Assembly: GCA_038207565.1 (NCBI GenBank)
Contig: JBBQZQ010000001.1
Coordinates: forward strand, 186,001 to 250,000
DNA length: 64,000 nucleotides
DNA from: JALZAI01 sp038207565
GTDB taxonomy: Bacteria > Actinomycetota > Actinomycetes > Mycobacteriales > Jatrophihabitantaceae
Reading direction: 5' to 3'
The position numbers and the translations under genes are program-made. The first letter of the stretch is position 1. Each line of letters begins with the position of its first letter. A model generated the notes under the pieces. That model saw only the letters and a list, made by a program, of their open reading frames with translations. It was not told where the DNA came from and made no database searches. Below are positions 38,401 through 45,119 of the stretch, piece by piece.

Positions 38401-39486
38401 TCGGCGGGTACCGGCGATACCTAGCGGCCCCGCGCACAAGTCGACGATGAGCGGTACGGCGTGCACCTCGCCGGCCGACGCCTCGTGGCCCTTGTGGACC
38501 GACCGGAGGTCTGCCGGCAAGCTCGCCAACCCGACCCGCACACAGAGCAGATCGGCGTCCTTGCGTCCTCGTTCCCAGAGTCGTTCAAGAGGGGTGCGGG
38601 CGATGCGCTCCAGCGCCGCCGGATCAGGCTGGCCGTTTCGACGGGCGATCGCTTCATCGCGTAGGCCGGCGATGAGGAGACCCTGCGCCACCAGCAGGTC
38701 GCGGCGGTACTCGCGCATGGAGCGTCGGCCGTCGCGACGTCTGTGCAGCCGATCGCCGCCGGCGCTCGCCAGCAGCGCCAACGGCGAGAGCAGCGCGAAC
38801 AGCAGGAATTGTGCCGAGCCGAGAGCGAAGGCGAGCCCCACCCCGGCGAGCGCCGGAAGCAGGACCGCCAGCCATTGCGTCGAGTGGTAGCGGCTCTCGT
38901 CGGGAAGCGTCGGCAATTGGATCGCAGGTTTCCCCGCGGTCGACTGCGGACGCGGCCGGCGGTTCACCAACACCCGGCCAGGTAGTCCCGGCCGGACCGC
39001 GGCGGGCGCGCCATCCAGTTCGGCGAGGCCCAAGAAGGTGTCGGCAACCCGGACGACCTCGCCGGCCCTGAGCACCTGGCCGCCGGGATCGGCTGCGACC
39101 CCATCGAGCGAGATCCCATTGGTCGAACCGAGGTCGTGCAGCACAGCCCCGGACTCGGTGACGGTCAGCGTGGCGTGGATCCTCGAGACACCGGGGTCGT
39201 TCAGCGTGAGGTGGCAGCCCGGGTCGCGACCCACCGTGCACGTTCCCCGCGGCACCGGTACCGACTTGCCCGCGTCCAGTCCACCGACCACGTCCAGCGT
39301 GGCCCTGGCAGTGCGGAGGCCGCCGGTGGGTCGGCCCCACAGTGCGCCGACCAACGGCATGCCCACTGCTGCAGGCTCCGTCTGCAGCGCGTAGGCGACC
39401 GCCTCGACGGGGGCGGTGTCGTCGGCGAGGACAGCCACGTCGACGTCGCCGCCGTCGATATCGGTGAGGGTCAGATCGATTCGCAC
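35407..39486 (-). CDS. Type VII secretion-like ATPase: FHA domain plus three FtsK/SpoIIIE ATPase modules (EssC-like)
   Basis: 1359 residues from GTG 39486. The N-terminus is beta-grasp-like (1-55). An FHA domain occupies about 66-155 (TVGRDPGC, SRIH at 101-104, STNG at 121-124), with two TM segments (about 205-222 and 225-243). The first FtsK module has an intact Walker A GTTGAGKS (601-608) and Walker B RLVIVIDEFATL. The second and third have Arg in place of the Walker Lys (GPRSGRTT at 921-928 and GAPRSGRS at 1186-1193). This is the layout of EssC/EccC secretion motors; an N-terminal FHA is EssC-like (Firmicutes type VIIb) rather than mycobacterial EccC. A WXG100 gene lies divergently next to it. 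No EccB/D/E or mycosin genes are in the window. Confidence 0.88.
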   Translation of the reverse strand: MRIDLTLTDIDGGDVDVAVLADDTAPVEAVAYALQTEPAAVGMPLVGALWGRPTGGLRTARATLDVVGGLDAGKSVPVPRGTCTVGRDPGCHLTLNDPGVSRIHATLTVTESGAVLHDLGSTNGISLDGVAADPGGQVLRAGEVVRVADTFLGLAELDGAPAAVRPGLPGRVLVNRRPRPQSTAGKPAIQLPTLPDESRYHSTQWLAVLLPALAGVGLAFALGSAQFLLFALLSPLALLASAGGDRLHRRRDGRRSMREYRRDLLVAQGLLIAGLRDEAIARRNGQPDPAALERIARTPLERLWERGRKDADLLCVRVGLASLPADLRSVHKGHEASAGEVHAVPLIVDLCAGPLGIAGTRRAGLDLARWLFAQLVVQTSPADVEVALLLSDGAATSWAWLRWVPHLRGRVATTAGERERLCADISDMIASRAGSGAAPPNRLILLVDRVGELGELPLLAGVLETGPAVGVTAVCVDDRETGLPAGCRAVAVLGGDTGARLLLREGSSARTSVPDQVDANWADRVARSVAAFVDAATDPGSALPEQCRLTQLISDRGMDGTEVLNRWRRSNARADTVLGIGVDGPVVVDLERDGPHALVAGTTGAGKSELLQTLVLGLALAHPPNEINFVLVDYKGGAGFADCERLPHSCGVVTDLDDGLTRRALTSLRAELRRRERLFADLGVGDLAAYRERAPAEPLARLVIVIDEFATLAADLPTFVDGVVAVAQRGRSLGIHLVLATQRPAGVVSKDIRANTALRIALRVTDPADSLDVLDSPDAAAIDRRFAGRALVRLGSAIVATQVARVAGPIQPTAKDGVTVAPLGPWRSLPPPNAPSDAPSELELLVNAVVDAAAGGGYQPVRRPWLPPLPEFVIADSLRWTGGNARRSAVSLGLVDLPDEQRRAPFEIDLTAGQSVLLTGGPRSGRTTGLFSLALAAACKLAPQELELYGIDRAGGALATLEQLPHTGSVASVVDDLSAVDVLLQRLCSDIARHRSRPTSDHGVRLLLVDGWEQFVDDATEYDGGQPVERMLALLRDGPSAGVTVAVSGGRATLAPRVAGHFAVRVLLPLSDPGDWALAGLAQPDLRSEPRPGRAVRLPDGAEVQLAVPGPAATPEGHLEAVRHCADLWRDAPRGNPMRVRSLPARVSLNDLGTAPGRWTLGVGGGCGDVIRVDLFAGSARILVAGAPRSGRSTVLQSLVTQAHRATVKVLVAAPARSPLRAMATEFGIDVLTPGDRSIAANPPDERTLLVVDDSEAFADTPSGDRLAEWARTDRPDLAVVVAGRSADLAVTFRGIAADLRRNQCGVLLQPTSVDGDLLGVRLPRTRHAAPPGRAMLVGDPAWGAQFAAGPLAIQLALP

Positions 39487-39493
39487 ATGGCGC

Positions 39494-39499
39494 AGTGTC
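39494..39499 (-). promoter_or_regulatory. Possible -10 element for the EssC-like gene
   Basis: On the minus strand GACACT, 7 nt, then GTG 39486. The two DnaA boxes lie just upstream of it. Confidence 0.35.
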
Positions 39500-39537
39500 G
39501 GTCCCCGGGCCGACACCCGAACGGACCTGCACCCAAG

Positions 39538-39578
39538 CCTGTGGACAACCGCGTGCGATCGGGTCGGTTGTCCACAGG
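39538..39578. promoter_or_regulatory. Inverted pair of perfect DnaA boxes
   Basis: A 14-bp perfect inverted repeat, CCTGTGGACAACCG (39538-39551) and CGGTTGTCCACAGG (39565-39578), separated by 13 nt. Each arm contains TTGTCCACA, the preferred actinobacterial DnaA box. It sits in the divergent promoter region of the EssC-like and WXG100 genes. Confidence 0.75.
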
Positions 39579-39675
39579 GCAACTGGCGGGGGCGATCCCC
39601 GGCACATCGAGGACCTACCGTCGTGGGACATCAAATGGACGCGGCGGCGCCGCGCAGAGCAGAAGGAGACCCAAG

Positions 39676-39969
39676 ATGTCGGGTTTGAAAGTCACGCCGA
39701 GCCAGCTGGCCGGGTTGGGCGGTTCGGTGACGAGGGTGTCCGGCGACGTCCGCGGTTCCCACCAGACGCTGCGGACCCAGCTGTCGCCGCTGTTCGGTGC
39801 GGACTGGTCCGGTGCGGCCGCGGCGCAGTTCACGGCGCTGTACCAGCAGTTCGACCTCCATGCCCGCGGGCTGTCCGATGCGTTGGACGGCATCGGGCTG
39901 CTACTCGGCCGCGCCGGGGTTGCCTACGCCGATGTCGAGCAGCAGATCACCGCATCCTTCCGCGGATGA
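39676..39969 (+). CDS. WXG100 family (ESAT-6-like) protein
   Basis: 97 residues, with strong AGAAGGAG before ATG 39676. It is a helical hairpin with W44-S45-G46 at the turn (LFGADWSGAAAAQF) and a C-terminal secretion-type signal, Y84-x3-E88 (YADVE). The size and motif are those of type VII secretion substrates or co-substrates. It is divergent from the EssC-like ATPase, its likely exporter. Only one WXG gene is visible, so a homodimer is more likely than an EsxA/EsxB pair. Confidence 0.9.
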   Translation: MSGLKVTPSQLAGLGGSVTRVSGDVRGSHQTLRTQLSPLFGADWSGAAAAQFTALYQQFDLHARGLSDALDGIGLLLGRAGVAYADVEQQITASFRG

Positions 39970-40000
39970 GGGCGACCTCGGACGGATCGGTGCAGGGTTC

Positions 40001-40006
40001 TAGATT
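40001..40006 (+). promoter_or_regulatory. -10 element for the SUFU-domain gene
   Basis: TAGATT, 6 nt, then GTG 40013. Confidence 0.45.
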
Positions 40007-40012
40007 TGCCGG

Positions 40013-40591
40013 GTGGGTGCGCCGGATCCGTTGACCGCTGTCGAGTCAGCGCTGTGTCAGCACTTCGCGCAGCAACCGATCCGTGCGTCGATCTCCTTCG
40101 TGGGGGTGCAGCCGCTGCAGGTGCTGCGCTTCGAGCCCATCCCGGGCGAGCGGGCCTACGTCAGCCTGGGCATGTCGAGGGATCCGATGAACGATCCGGC
40201 GAACGTGCTGGTCGACGCGTCCGGGCCGCGCGCCGAATTGATGCTCCATCTGCGAGACGTGCTGGACAGTTGTTCCGGCGTGTGGCGCCAGCTCGCGGTG
40301 CTGGCGGCGGCGCCTGCCGTGGAGGGGCTCCGGTATTTGGCCGGGGCCACTGTGGACCTCGAGCACCCCCTCGTCGCCGGATCTCTGTGCACAGGTGGCG
40401 TGGTCGTGGACTCGCCATTGGAGCCCGTGGCCACCTCGGCCGGGGACGTGATCGTTCTTCAGGTGCTACCCGCAACGGCGAACGAGCTGGCGTGGGCTCG
40501 CGCCAAGGGCGGCGACGCGCTGCGGGGACGCTGGGCCGAGAAAGGCGTTGACCTGCTGGACCTGATGCGCCGGCCGGTCGAGCTGGGCTGA
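40013..40591 (+). CDS. Suppressor-of-fused (SUFU) domain protein
   Basis: 192 residues covering a single SUFU domain: VGVQPLQVLRFEPIPGERAYVSLGMSRDPM near the middle, PRAELMLHLRDVL, LAVLAAAPAVEGLRYLAGATV, and ATANELAWARAKGGDALRGRW near the end. Bacterial SUFU proteins are predicted immunity proteins in some polymorphic toxin loci; others are stand-alone housekeeping genes in actinobacteria. The position 43 bp downstream of the WXG100 gene makes a link to type VII export possible, but it appears to have its own promoter. Confidence 0.85.
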   Translation: MGAPDPLTAVESALCQHFAQQPIRASISFVGVQPLQVLRFEPIPGERAYVSLGMSRDPMNDPANVLVDASGPRAELMLHLRDVLDSCSGVWRQLAVLAAAPAVEGLRYLAGATVDLEHPLVAGSLCTGGVVVDSPLEPVATSAGDVIVLQVLPATANELAWARAKGGDALRGRWAEKGVDLLDLMRRPVELG

Positions 40592-40705
40592 CGCCGAGCC
40601 GGTTGACGTCGAGCTGGGCTAACGGTTGGGCCACACTTGGCTCCCGGGTACGAGGGCGACCAGGCAAGATGCGAGCGGAAGGCGTCGCCGACGAAGGGAA
40701 GCAGC

Positions 40706-41212
40706 GTGCAGTTCGGTCGGATCTACGAGGAGTTCGAGATAGGCGCGGTCTACAAGCACTGGCCAGGCAAGACGGTCACCGAGTACGACGACCATCTGTT
40801 CTGCCTGCTGACGATGAACCACCACCCGCTGCACCTGGACGCGCACTACGCGCAGCAGACGACCGACTTCGGCAAGAACGTCGTAGTCGGAAACTACGTC
40901 TACTCGCTGCTGCTGGGTATGTCGGTTCCTGACGTAAGCGGCAAAGCGATCGCGAACCTTGAGGTCGAAACGCTGCGCCACGTCGCGCCGACCTTCCACG
41001 GCGACACGATCTACGGCGAGACGACCGTATTGGACAAGAAGCCCTCGAAATCCAAGTCGGACCGCGGGATCGTGTACGTCGAGACGATCGGTTACAACCA
41101 GGAGGGCACCGTGGTGTGCATCTTCCGCCGCAAGGTCATGGTGCCGACGAAGGAGTACCTCGACGACCGCGGCGGCGAGCAGCCCGGCCGGCCCGAACAG
41201 GCTGCGCGCTGA
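40706..41212 (+). CDS. MaoC family dehydratase (hot-dog fold)
   Basis: 168 residues from GTG 40706 with GAAGGGAAG upstream. It begins GRIYEEFEIGAVYKHWPGKTVTEYDDHLFC and has the hydratase-2-like segment TMNHHPLHLDAHYAQQTDFG-type (D and H catalytic pair in HHPLHLD). These enzymes hydrate enoyl-CoA or related thioesters. No neighbouring CoA-pathway genes indicate the substrate. Confidence 0.85.
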   Translation: MQFGRIYEEFEIGAVYKHWPGKTVTEYDDHLFCLLTMNHHPLHLDAHYAQQTTDFGKNVVVGNYVYSLLLGMSVPDVSGKAIANLEVETLRHVAPTFHGDTIYGETTVLDKKPSKSKSDRGIVYVETIGYNQEGTVVCIFRRKVMVPTKEYLDDRGGEQPGRPEQAAR

Positions 41213-41264
41213 CACCGCCCTCCGAGCCCGACGCCGGGGTCAGCCGCGGGAGTCAGTCGAGGGA

Positions 41265-41678
41265 TCAGCCGCGGGGTAAGCACTCCCACTCGTCGAGCGT
41301 GTCGGCGAGTTCCGGCACCAGCGCCAGCGTCCGGAATTCGGCCGAGCTGACCCAGCGCGCGTCTGTGGCGTCATCGCCGGACCGGAGCCTGCCGCCGACC
41401 AGGGCACAGACGAAGTCGGCGATGTCATAGATCGAATCCTTGGTGCCGGGCCAGGCGACCTGGCCGGCTAGGCGCACGACCCGGACCTTTAGGCCGGTCT
41501 CTTCCGCCACCTCCCGCACGCAGGCGTCCGTAGCACGTTCGCCGGGCAGGCAGCGCCCGCCCGGTATGGACCACAAGCCGACGCCGGGCGCCCGGCCGCG
41601 CCGCACGAGCAGGAGGCGACCCGCCGCGTCGAACACGATGCCTCCCGCGCACGGGACGACGGTTCGCTCGCGACTCAC
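41265..41678 (-). CDS. Nudix hydrolase
   Basis: 137 residues from GTG 41678. The Nudix box matches G-x5-E-x7-REVxEExG (GGRCLPGERATDACVREVAEETGL is interrupted in no position). The N-terminus VVPCAGGIVFDAAGRLLLVRRG is typical of NTP-pyrophosphatase or MutT-like members. The substrate is unknown: a sanitising nucleotide pyrophosphatase or NADH/ADP-ribose type are options. Confidence 0.88.
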   Translation of the reverse strand: MSRERTVVPCAGGIVFDAAGRLLLVRRGRAPGVGLWSIPGGRCLPGERATDACVREVAEETGLKVRVVRLAGQVAWPGTKDSIYDIADFVCALVGGRLRSGDDATDARWVSSAEFRTLALVPELADTLDEWECLPRG

Positions 41679-41684
41679 CGGGTG

Positions 41685-41690
41685 AGCGTG
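41685..41690 (-). promoter_or_regulatory. Possible -10 element for the Nudix gene
   Basis: On the minus strand CACGCT, 6 nt, then GTG 41678. Confidence 0.35.
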
Positions 41691-41789
41691 ACACGCCGGG
41701 TAAGTCCCGTCCTAGTGGTAGGACTTGCGGTAGGAACGTCTCGGAGTCCGGTGTGTGCCGTGCCCGCTGCCCGAGAGGAGCCGACGACC

Positions 41790-41945
41790 GTGACGAAAAA
41801 CGTAGTCAGCGGCGCCCTTATCGCATTCCTGATCTTCTTCGTGGTGACGCAGCCGGCGCATTCGGCAGACATCTTCCACAGCGCATGGCGCGTGATCGTC
41901 AACGTTGCGCACGGCATCGGCGACTTCCTCAGCAAGCTCGCCTGA
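41790..41945 (+). CDS. Small single-pass membrane protein (51 aa)
   Basis: GTG 41790 follows GAGAGGAG. One TM segment (NVVSGALIAFLIFFVVTQP) is followed by an amphipathic region (WRVIVNVAHGIGDFLSKLA). A longer in-frame start at 41682 lacks a ribosome-binding site. Function is unknown; the next gene encodes a PH-domain-like membrane protein 11 bp downstream, so they are probably co-transcribed. Confidence 0.65.
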   Translation: MTKNVVSGALIAFLIFFVVTQPAHSADIFHSAWRVIVNVAHGIGDFLSKLA

Positions 41946-41956
41946 ACGACGGATGC

Positions 41957-42643
41957 ATGCCCGCTCTGTGGCCGTCCGAACTTCCCGTGGTCGCGCGGAC
42001 CCGCCATCACCCGATAGTCATCGCACGGCTGCCGGAGCGGCCTGTCGCTCGCATGCTCGCCGCGCTGCTGGTGCTCGCCCTGCTGTGGCAGTGGCCCTGG
42101 ACCCCAGTTCTCATCGTCGTCCTCGTGGGAGGCCTGGTCTTCCGGATCCGGACGTGGATGGCGGAGGTGATCATCCTCACGCAACTGCGCATCGTGCGAT
42201 CGGAGGGTGTCCCCGAAACCACCAGCAGCCAGGCGTTCCTGCGCGTCGACCGGGTCACCGGAGTGCGCCTGGTGCAGACCGTCCCCGGAAAATTCTGGCG
42301 CTACGCGACGATCGAGCTCGAGGCGCCGGGCGATCATCCCGGCATCCGGCGGTTGCGTAAGGTCCTCGGAGCACCGGAGTTCTACGAAAAGCTGTGCGGG
42401 CTGATGCTGCGCAACCCCCCGCCCCCCCCGCCCGGTCCAGGCGGTCCGGGAGATCCAGGCGGCCCGGGAGATCCAGGCGGCCCGGGAGATCCGGGCGGTC
42501 CGGGAGATCCGGGCGATGATGCGCGCGGCGGACCGCGCGGTGACCGGGGCGGGCCCAAGGCGATCGACAGCGCCCGGGCAGCCCACACCACGGCGCCGTT
42601 GCCGCGCATCCCACCCGCACCGCCGTCTGACCCCGGCAGGTGA
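41957..42643 (+). CDS. PH-domain-like membrane protein with a collagen-like tail
   Basis: 228 residues from ATG 41957. An N-terminal region (VVARTRHHPIVIARLPERPVARML) and two TM segments (about 36-50 and 54-68) are followed by a bacterial PH-like domain (LTQLRIVRSEGVPETTSSQAFLRVDRVTGVRLVQ; spacing as in YdbS-type bPH2). The C-terminal 90 residues are Pro/Gly-rich, with eight Gly-X-Pro triplets from an 18-bp DNA repeat (GGPGDP four times). Function is unknown; the tail is presumably disordered or collagen-like. Confidence 0.7.
   Translation: MPALWPSELPVVARTRHHPIVIARLPERPVARMLAALLVLALLWQWPWTPVLIVVLVGGLVFRIRTWMAEVIILTQLRIVRSEGVPETTSSQAFLRVDRVTGVRLVQTVPGKFWRYATIELEAPGDHPGIRRLRKVLGAPEFYEKLCGLMLRNPPPPPPGPGGPGDPGGPGDPGGPGDPGGPGDPGDDARGGPRGDRGGPKAIDSARAAHTTAPLPRIPPAPPSDPGR
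42440..42511 (+). repeat. 18-bp tandem repeat (four copies), collagen-like GGPGDP
   Basis: Four in-frame units of about GGCGGTCCGGGAGATCCG with synonymous third-position changes, encoding Gly-Gly-Pro-Gly-Asp-Pro. Confidence 0.92.
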
Positions 42644-42733
42644 CGCCTCAGGAATTGGTCGGAGCCGATTGGTACCGTCGCACGGGTGGGAGCGCAAGCG
42701 GGTCGCCGGCCGAACCGTTGCGAGGTGACGTGA

Positions 42734-43597
42734 GTGCTCATCGATCTGCACACGCACACCAACGCCTCGGACGGCACTGACACGCCGGCCGAGCTGATGA
42801 CTGCTGCTGCCGCCGCCGGGCTCGACGTCATCGCCATCACCGATCACGACACCACCTCAGGGTGGGGCGGAGCACTGCAGGCCCGGCCGCCCGGGTTGAC
42901 CGTCGTCTGCGGTGCCGAATTCTCGTGCGAGTACTGGACGCCGAGCGGTCGCCGGATCGGGCTGCACCTGCTCGGTTACCTCTTCGATCCGGCGAACGGG
43001 GAGCTGCGCGCGGCCAGGGAGCAGCTGCGCATCAGCCGGCGTGACCGCGGGCGGCAAATGGTGGCGAACATGGTGGCAGACGGTGTCCCCATCACCTGGG
43101 CCCGGGTCAACGAGCTGTCGGCGGGCGGAACGGTCGGACGACCGCACATCGGGCGCGCCCTCGTCGAAGCCGGTGTGGTCGGCGATGTGGATGAGGCGTT
43201 TCGCGACCTGCTGACATCGCGGCGGTCCTACTACGTTCGCAAGCAGGACCTTGACGTCTTCCTCGCCATCGACCTCATCCGGCAGGCAGGTGGCCTTCCG
43301 GTCTTCGCGCACCCGCTGGCCCGGCGACGCGGACCCGTGCTCGACGCGGATGTCGTCGCACGGATGGTTGCCGCCGGGTTGGTAGGTATCGAGGTCGACC
43401 ACCCCGATCACGACGAGGTTGACCGGGCCGAGGCCGCCGCGTTGGCGCGTGACCTCGACCTCGTCGGCACCGGCTCGTCGGACTACCACGGCACGAACAA
43501 GCCCACGCCACTCGCCGCGCGCACCACGGCGCCCGAGGCCCTTGAGCGGCTGCTGTCGATGCCGACGGCCCGGCGTCCGGTCGGTGCTGCGGCATGA
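42734..43597 (+). CDS. PHP-domain metal-dependent phosphoesterase (TrpH/nucleoside bisphosphatase-like)
   Basis: 287 residues. PHP motifs are IDLHTHTNASDGTDTP, ITDHDTTSG, GAEFS and a late SSDYHG, the His/Asp set that binds three metals. Relatives include 3',5'-nucleoside bisphosphate phosphatase and RNase AM. GTG 42734 has GAGGTGA upstream. The exact substrate is unproven, and it stands alone. The following 183 bases before the next gene contain nothing I recognise. Confidence 0.86.
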   Translation: MLIDLHTHTNASDGTDTPAELMTAAAAAGLDVIAITDHDTTSGWGGALQARPPGLTVVCGAEFSCEYWTPSGRRIGLHLLGYLFDPANGELRAAREQLRISRRDRGRQMVANMVADGVPITWARVNELSAGGTVGRPHIGRALVEAGVVGDVDEAFRDLLTSRRSYYVRKQDLDVFLAIDLIRQAGGLPVFAHPLARRRGPVLDADVVARMVAAGLVGIEVDHPDHDEVDRAEAAALARDLDLVGTGSSDYHGTNKPTPLAARTTAPEALERLLSMPTARRPVGAAA

Positions 43598-43780
43598 GCG
43601 CGGCGACCCTGCCGACACGCCGCGTCGGCTGGTCCCGTGCATGCCCTCGCGGCTGGCCGTGGTCGGCTGTCCGTCACGGCCACCGAAACCCTCGCCGCGG
43701 GTGACGATCCCGACGACGTGTCCGCCACGCCCGGCGCCGTCCTAGCTGCCAGTGCGACCTCCGGACATCCGCGCGGCCCG

Positions 43781-45091
43781 TCACCGGTAGTAAGTCGTCG
43801 GCGTGCCGGCGACCAGGAACCCCGTACCGAGCGGGTAGGCGCGACTTCCCGCGGCGGGTGCGGGGACGGCGAAGGAACGCAGCACCGCACCCGTGTTCGG
43901 ATCGAGGGTCGCGATGCCGGTAGAGGTGGGCACCGCGAGCAGTGCGTTCGACAGGCTCGGCGTGCCAGTACCCGATTTGCCGGTCACGGTCGTGGCAGCC
44001 GCCGTCGCGGCGTGCCAGGAGAACGCGGACCTGTTGCCGGTGATTGCGTAGCTAGTATTGCCGATCCGCAGCACCTCCGCGTCGGCGGCAGCGTCGTCGG
44101 TGATCGTCGTGGAACGCTGCGCAAGGGGCAGGCGGCGCACGGCGTTGCCCTTGTCCGGGCCGAGCACCACGAGATCCGCACCGTCGGCGGACACGGCCGA
44201 GATCACCTCGCCCGCGGACGCCGGCACGAGATTGCTGCCGATTAGATTCCACTTGATCTGGTCGGGGTTGCCCTTGTTCTTCGAGCTGTCGGTGTTCTCG
44301 CCGGCTGTCGCATCGCGCAGGAGCAACTGCTCGCCGTTGCCGCAGAACTTCAGGTCGTCGGTGCACGTGCGGCCGGCGCAGGTCTGGCTGATCAGCGCCC
44401 CTTTCAAGCCGAGGACCGCGCCGCGTACCGAGCAGCCGTCCTGCTGGAACACCCAGCGGTCCAGGCCGCTACTGGGATCCACCGCGTAGACGGCACCGGG
44501 GGTGGTGAGCATGACGGTGTAGGGCGTGACGACGTAGCTCGGGTGACCGTTCAGCTCGGCGCCGTCCTTGTCCAGGGTGCGCGTCCACTCCCGGCTGCCC
44601 TTGTCGGTGTCCAGGGCGGTCAATTCGTCGCAGTTGCCGTTGACCTCGAACACGGCGATGCTCACGCCCTGGTCCTGGATGGCCTGGCAGAGCGTGCGGT
44701 CGCTTCGCGTGTAGGACCAGGTCGTTCGGCCGGTCTGTGCGTCGCGTCCGCGGATGCTGTGCTCGTCGTGCGTGACGACCGTTCCGCGCCAGTACGGCTG
44801 ACCGATAGCCGTCCGGTCGCTGCTCGTCCAAGCCTGTTGCAGGGTCGCGCCGGGCGTCCGCAAAGGGACCGATGGCGGCGCCGACGAGACCGGGTGCAAC
44901 GTGGCGTGGCTGATCTCGCCGTGCGAATAGGCGGTCTTCACGACCGTGCCCAGTACCAGCGCGGCGAGAGCGATCAGCACCGCGTACCCGACGCGCCAGC
45001 GACGCAGTCGGGTGCGGTAGCGCGCACGAGCCACCTGGTCGCGGGACCCCGGGACGACGACCGCCGTGGTCGTCACCCGTGCGTCGGTCAT
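43781..45091 (-). CDS. Membrane-anchored PQQ-like beta-propeller protein (Rv3212-like)
   Basis: 436 residues from ATG 45091. The cytoplasmic N-terminus and one TM (about 35-52, VGYAVLIALAALVLGTVV) are followed by a large extracytoplasmic domain with repeated beta-propeller blades (GRDAQTGRTTWSY, LDTDKGSREW, VDPSSGLDRWVFQQ). Several cysteines in the middle (CSVRGAVL, CAGRTCTDDLKFCG) suggest disulfides. Next to the DEAD-box helicase it corresponds to the Rv3212 position in mycobacteria. Function unknown. Confidence 0.8.
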   Translation of the reverse strand: MTDARVTTTAVVVPGSRDQVARARYRTRLRRWRVGYAVLIALAALVLGTVVKTAYSHGEISHATLHPVSSAPPSVPLRTPGATLQQAWTSSDRTAIGQPYWRGTVVTHDEHSIRGRDAQTGRTTWSYTRSDRTLCQAIQDQGVSIAVFEVNGNCDELTALDTDKGSREWTRTLDKDGAELNGHPSYVVTPYTVMLTTPGAVYAVDPSSGLDRWVFQQDGCSVRGAVLGLKGALISQTCAGRTCTDDLKFCGNGEQLLLRDATAGENTDSSKNKGNPDQIKWNLIGSNLVPASAGEVISAVSADGADLVVLGPDKGNAVRRLPLAQRSTTITDDAAADAEVLRIGNTSYAITGNRSAFSWHAATAAATTVTGKSGTGTPSLSNALLAVPTSTGIATLDPNTGAVLRSFAVPAPAAGSRAYPLGTGFLVAGTPTTYYR

Positions 45092-45097
45092 AGGCCC

Positions 45098-45103
45098 ATC
45101 CTG
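45098..45103 (-). promoter_or_regulatory. Possible -10 element for the PQQ-like gene
   Basis: Minus-strand CAGGAT, 6 nt, then ATG 45091. Confidence 0.35.
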
Positions 45104-45119
45104 ACCTATCGACGCAAGA

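Noticed and set aside
39538..39578. Replication origin from two DnaA boxes
   Set aside because: Only two boxes, no dnaA/dnaN neighbours and no AT-rich unwinding region; a regulatory site is more likely.
43598..43780. Small gene between the PHP and PQQ-like genes
   Set aside because: Short frames only, no start context or similarity seen.
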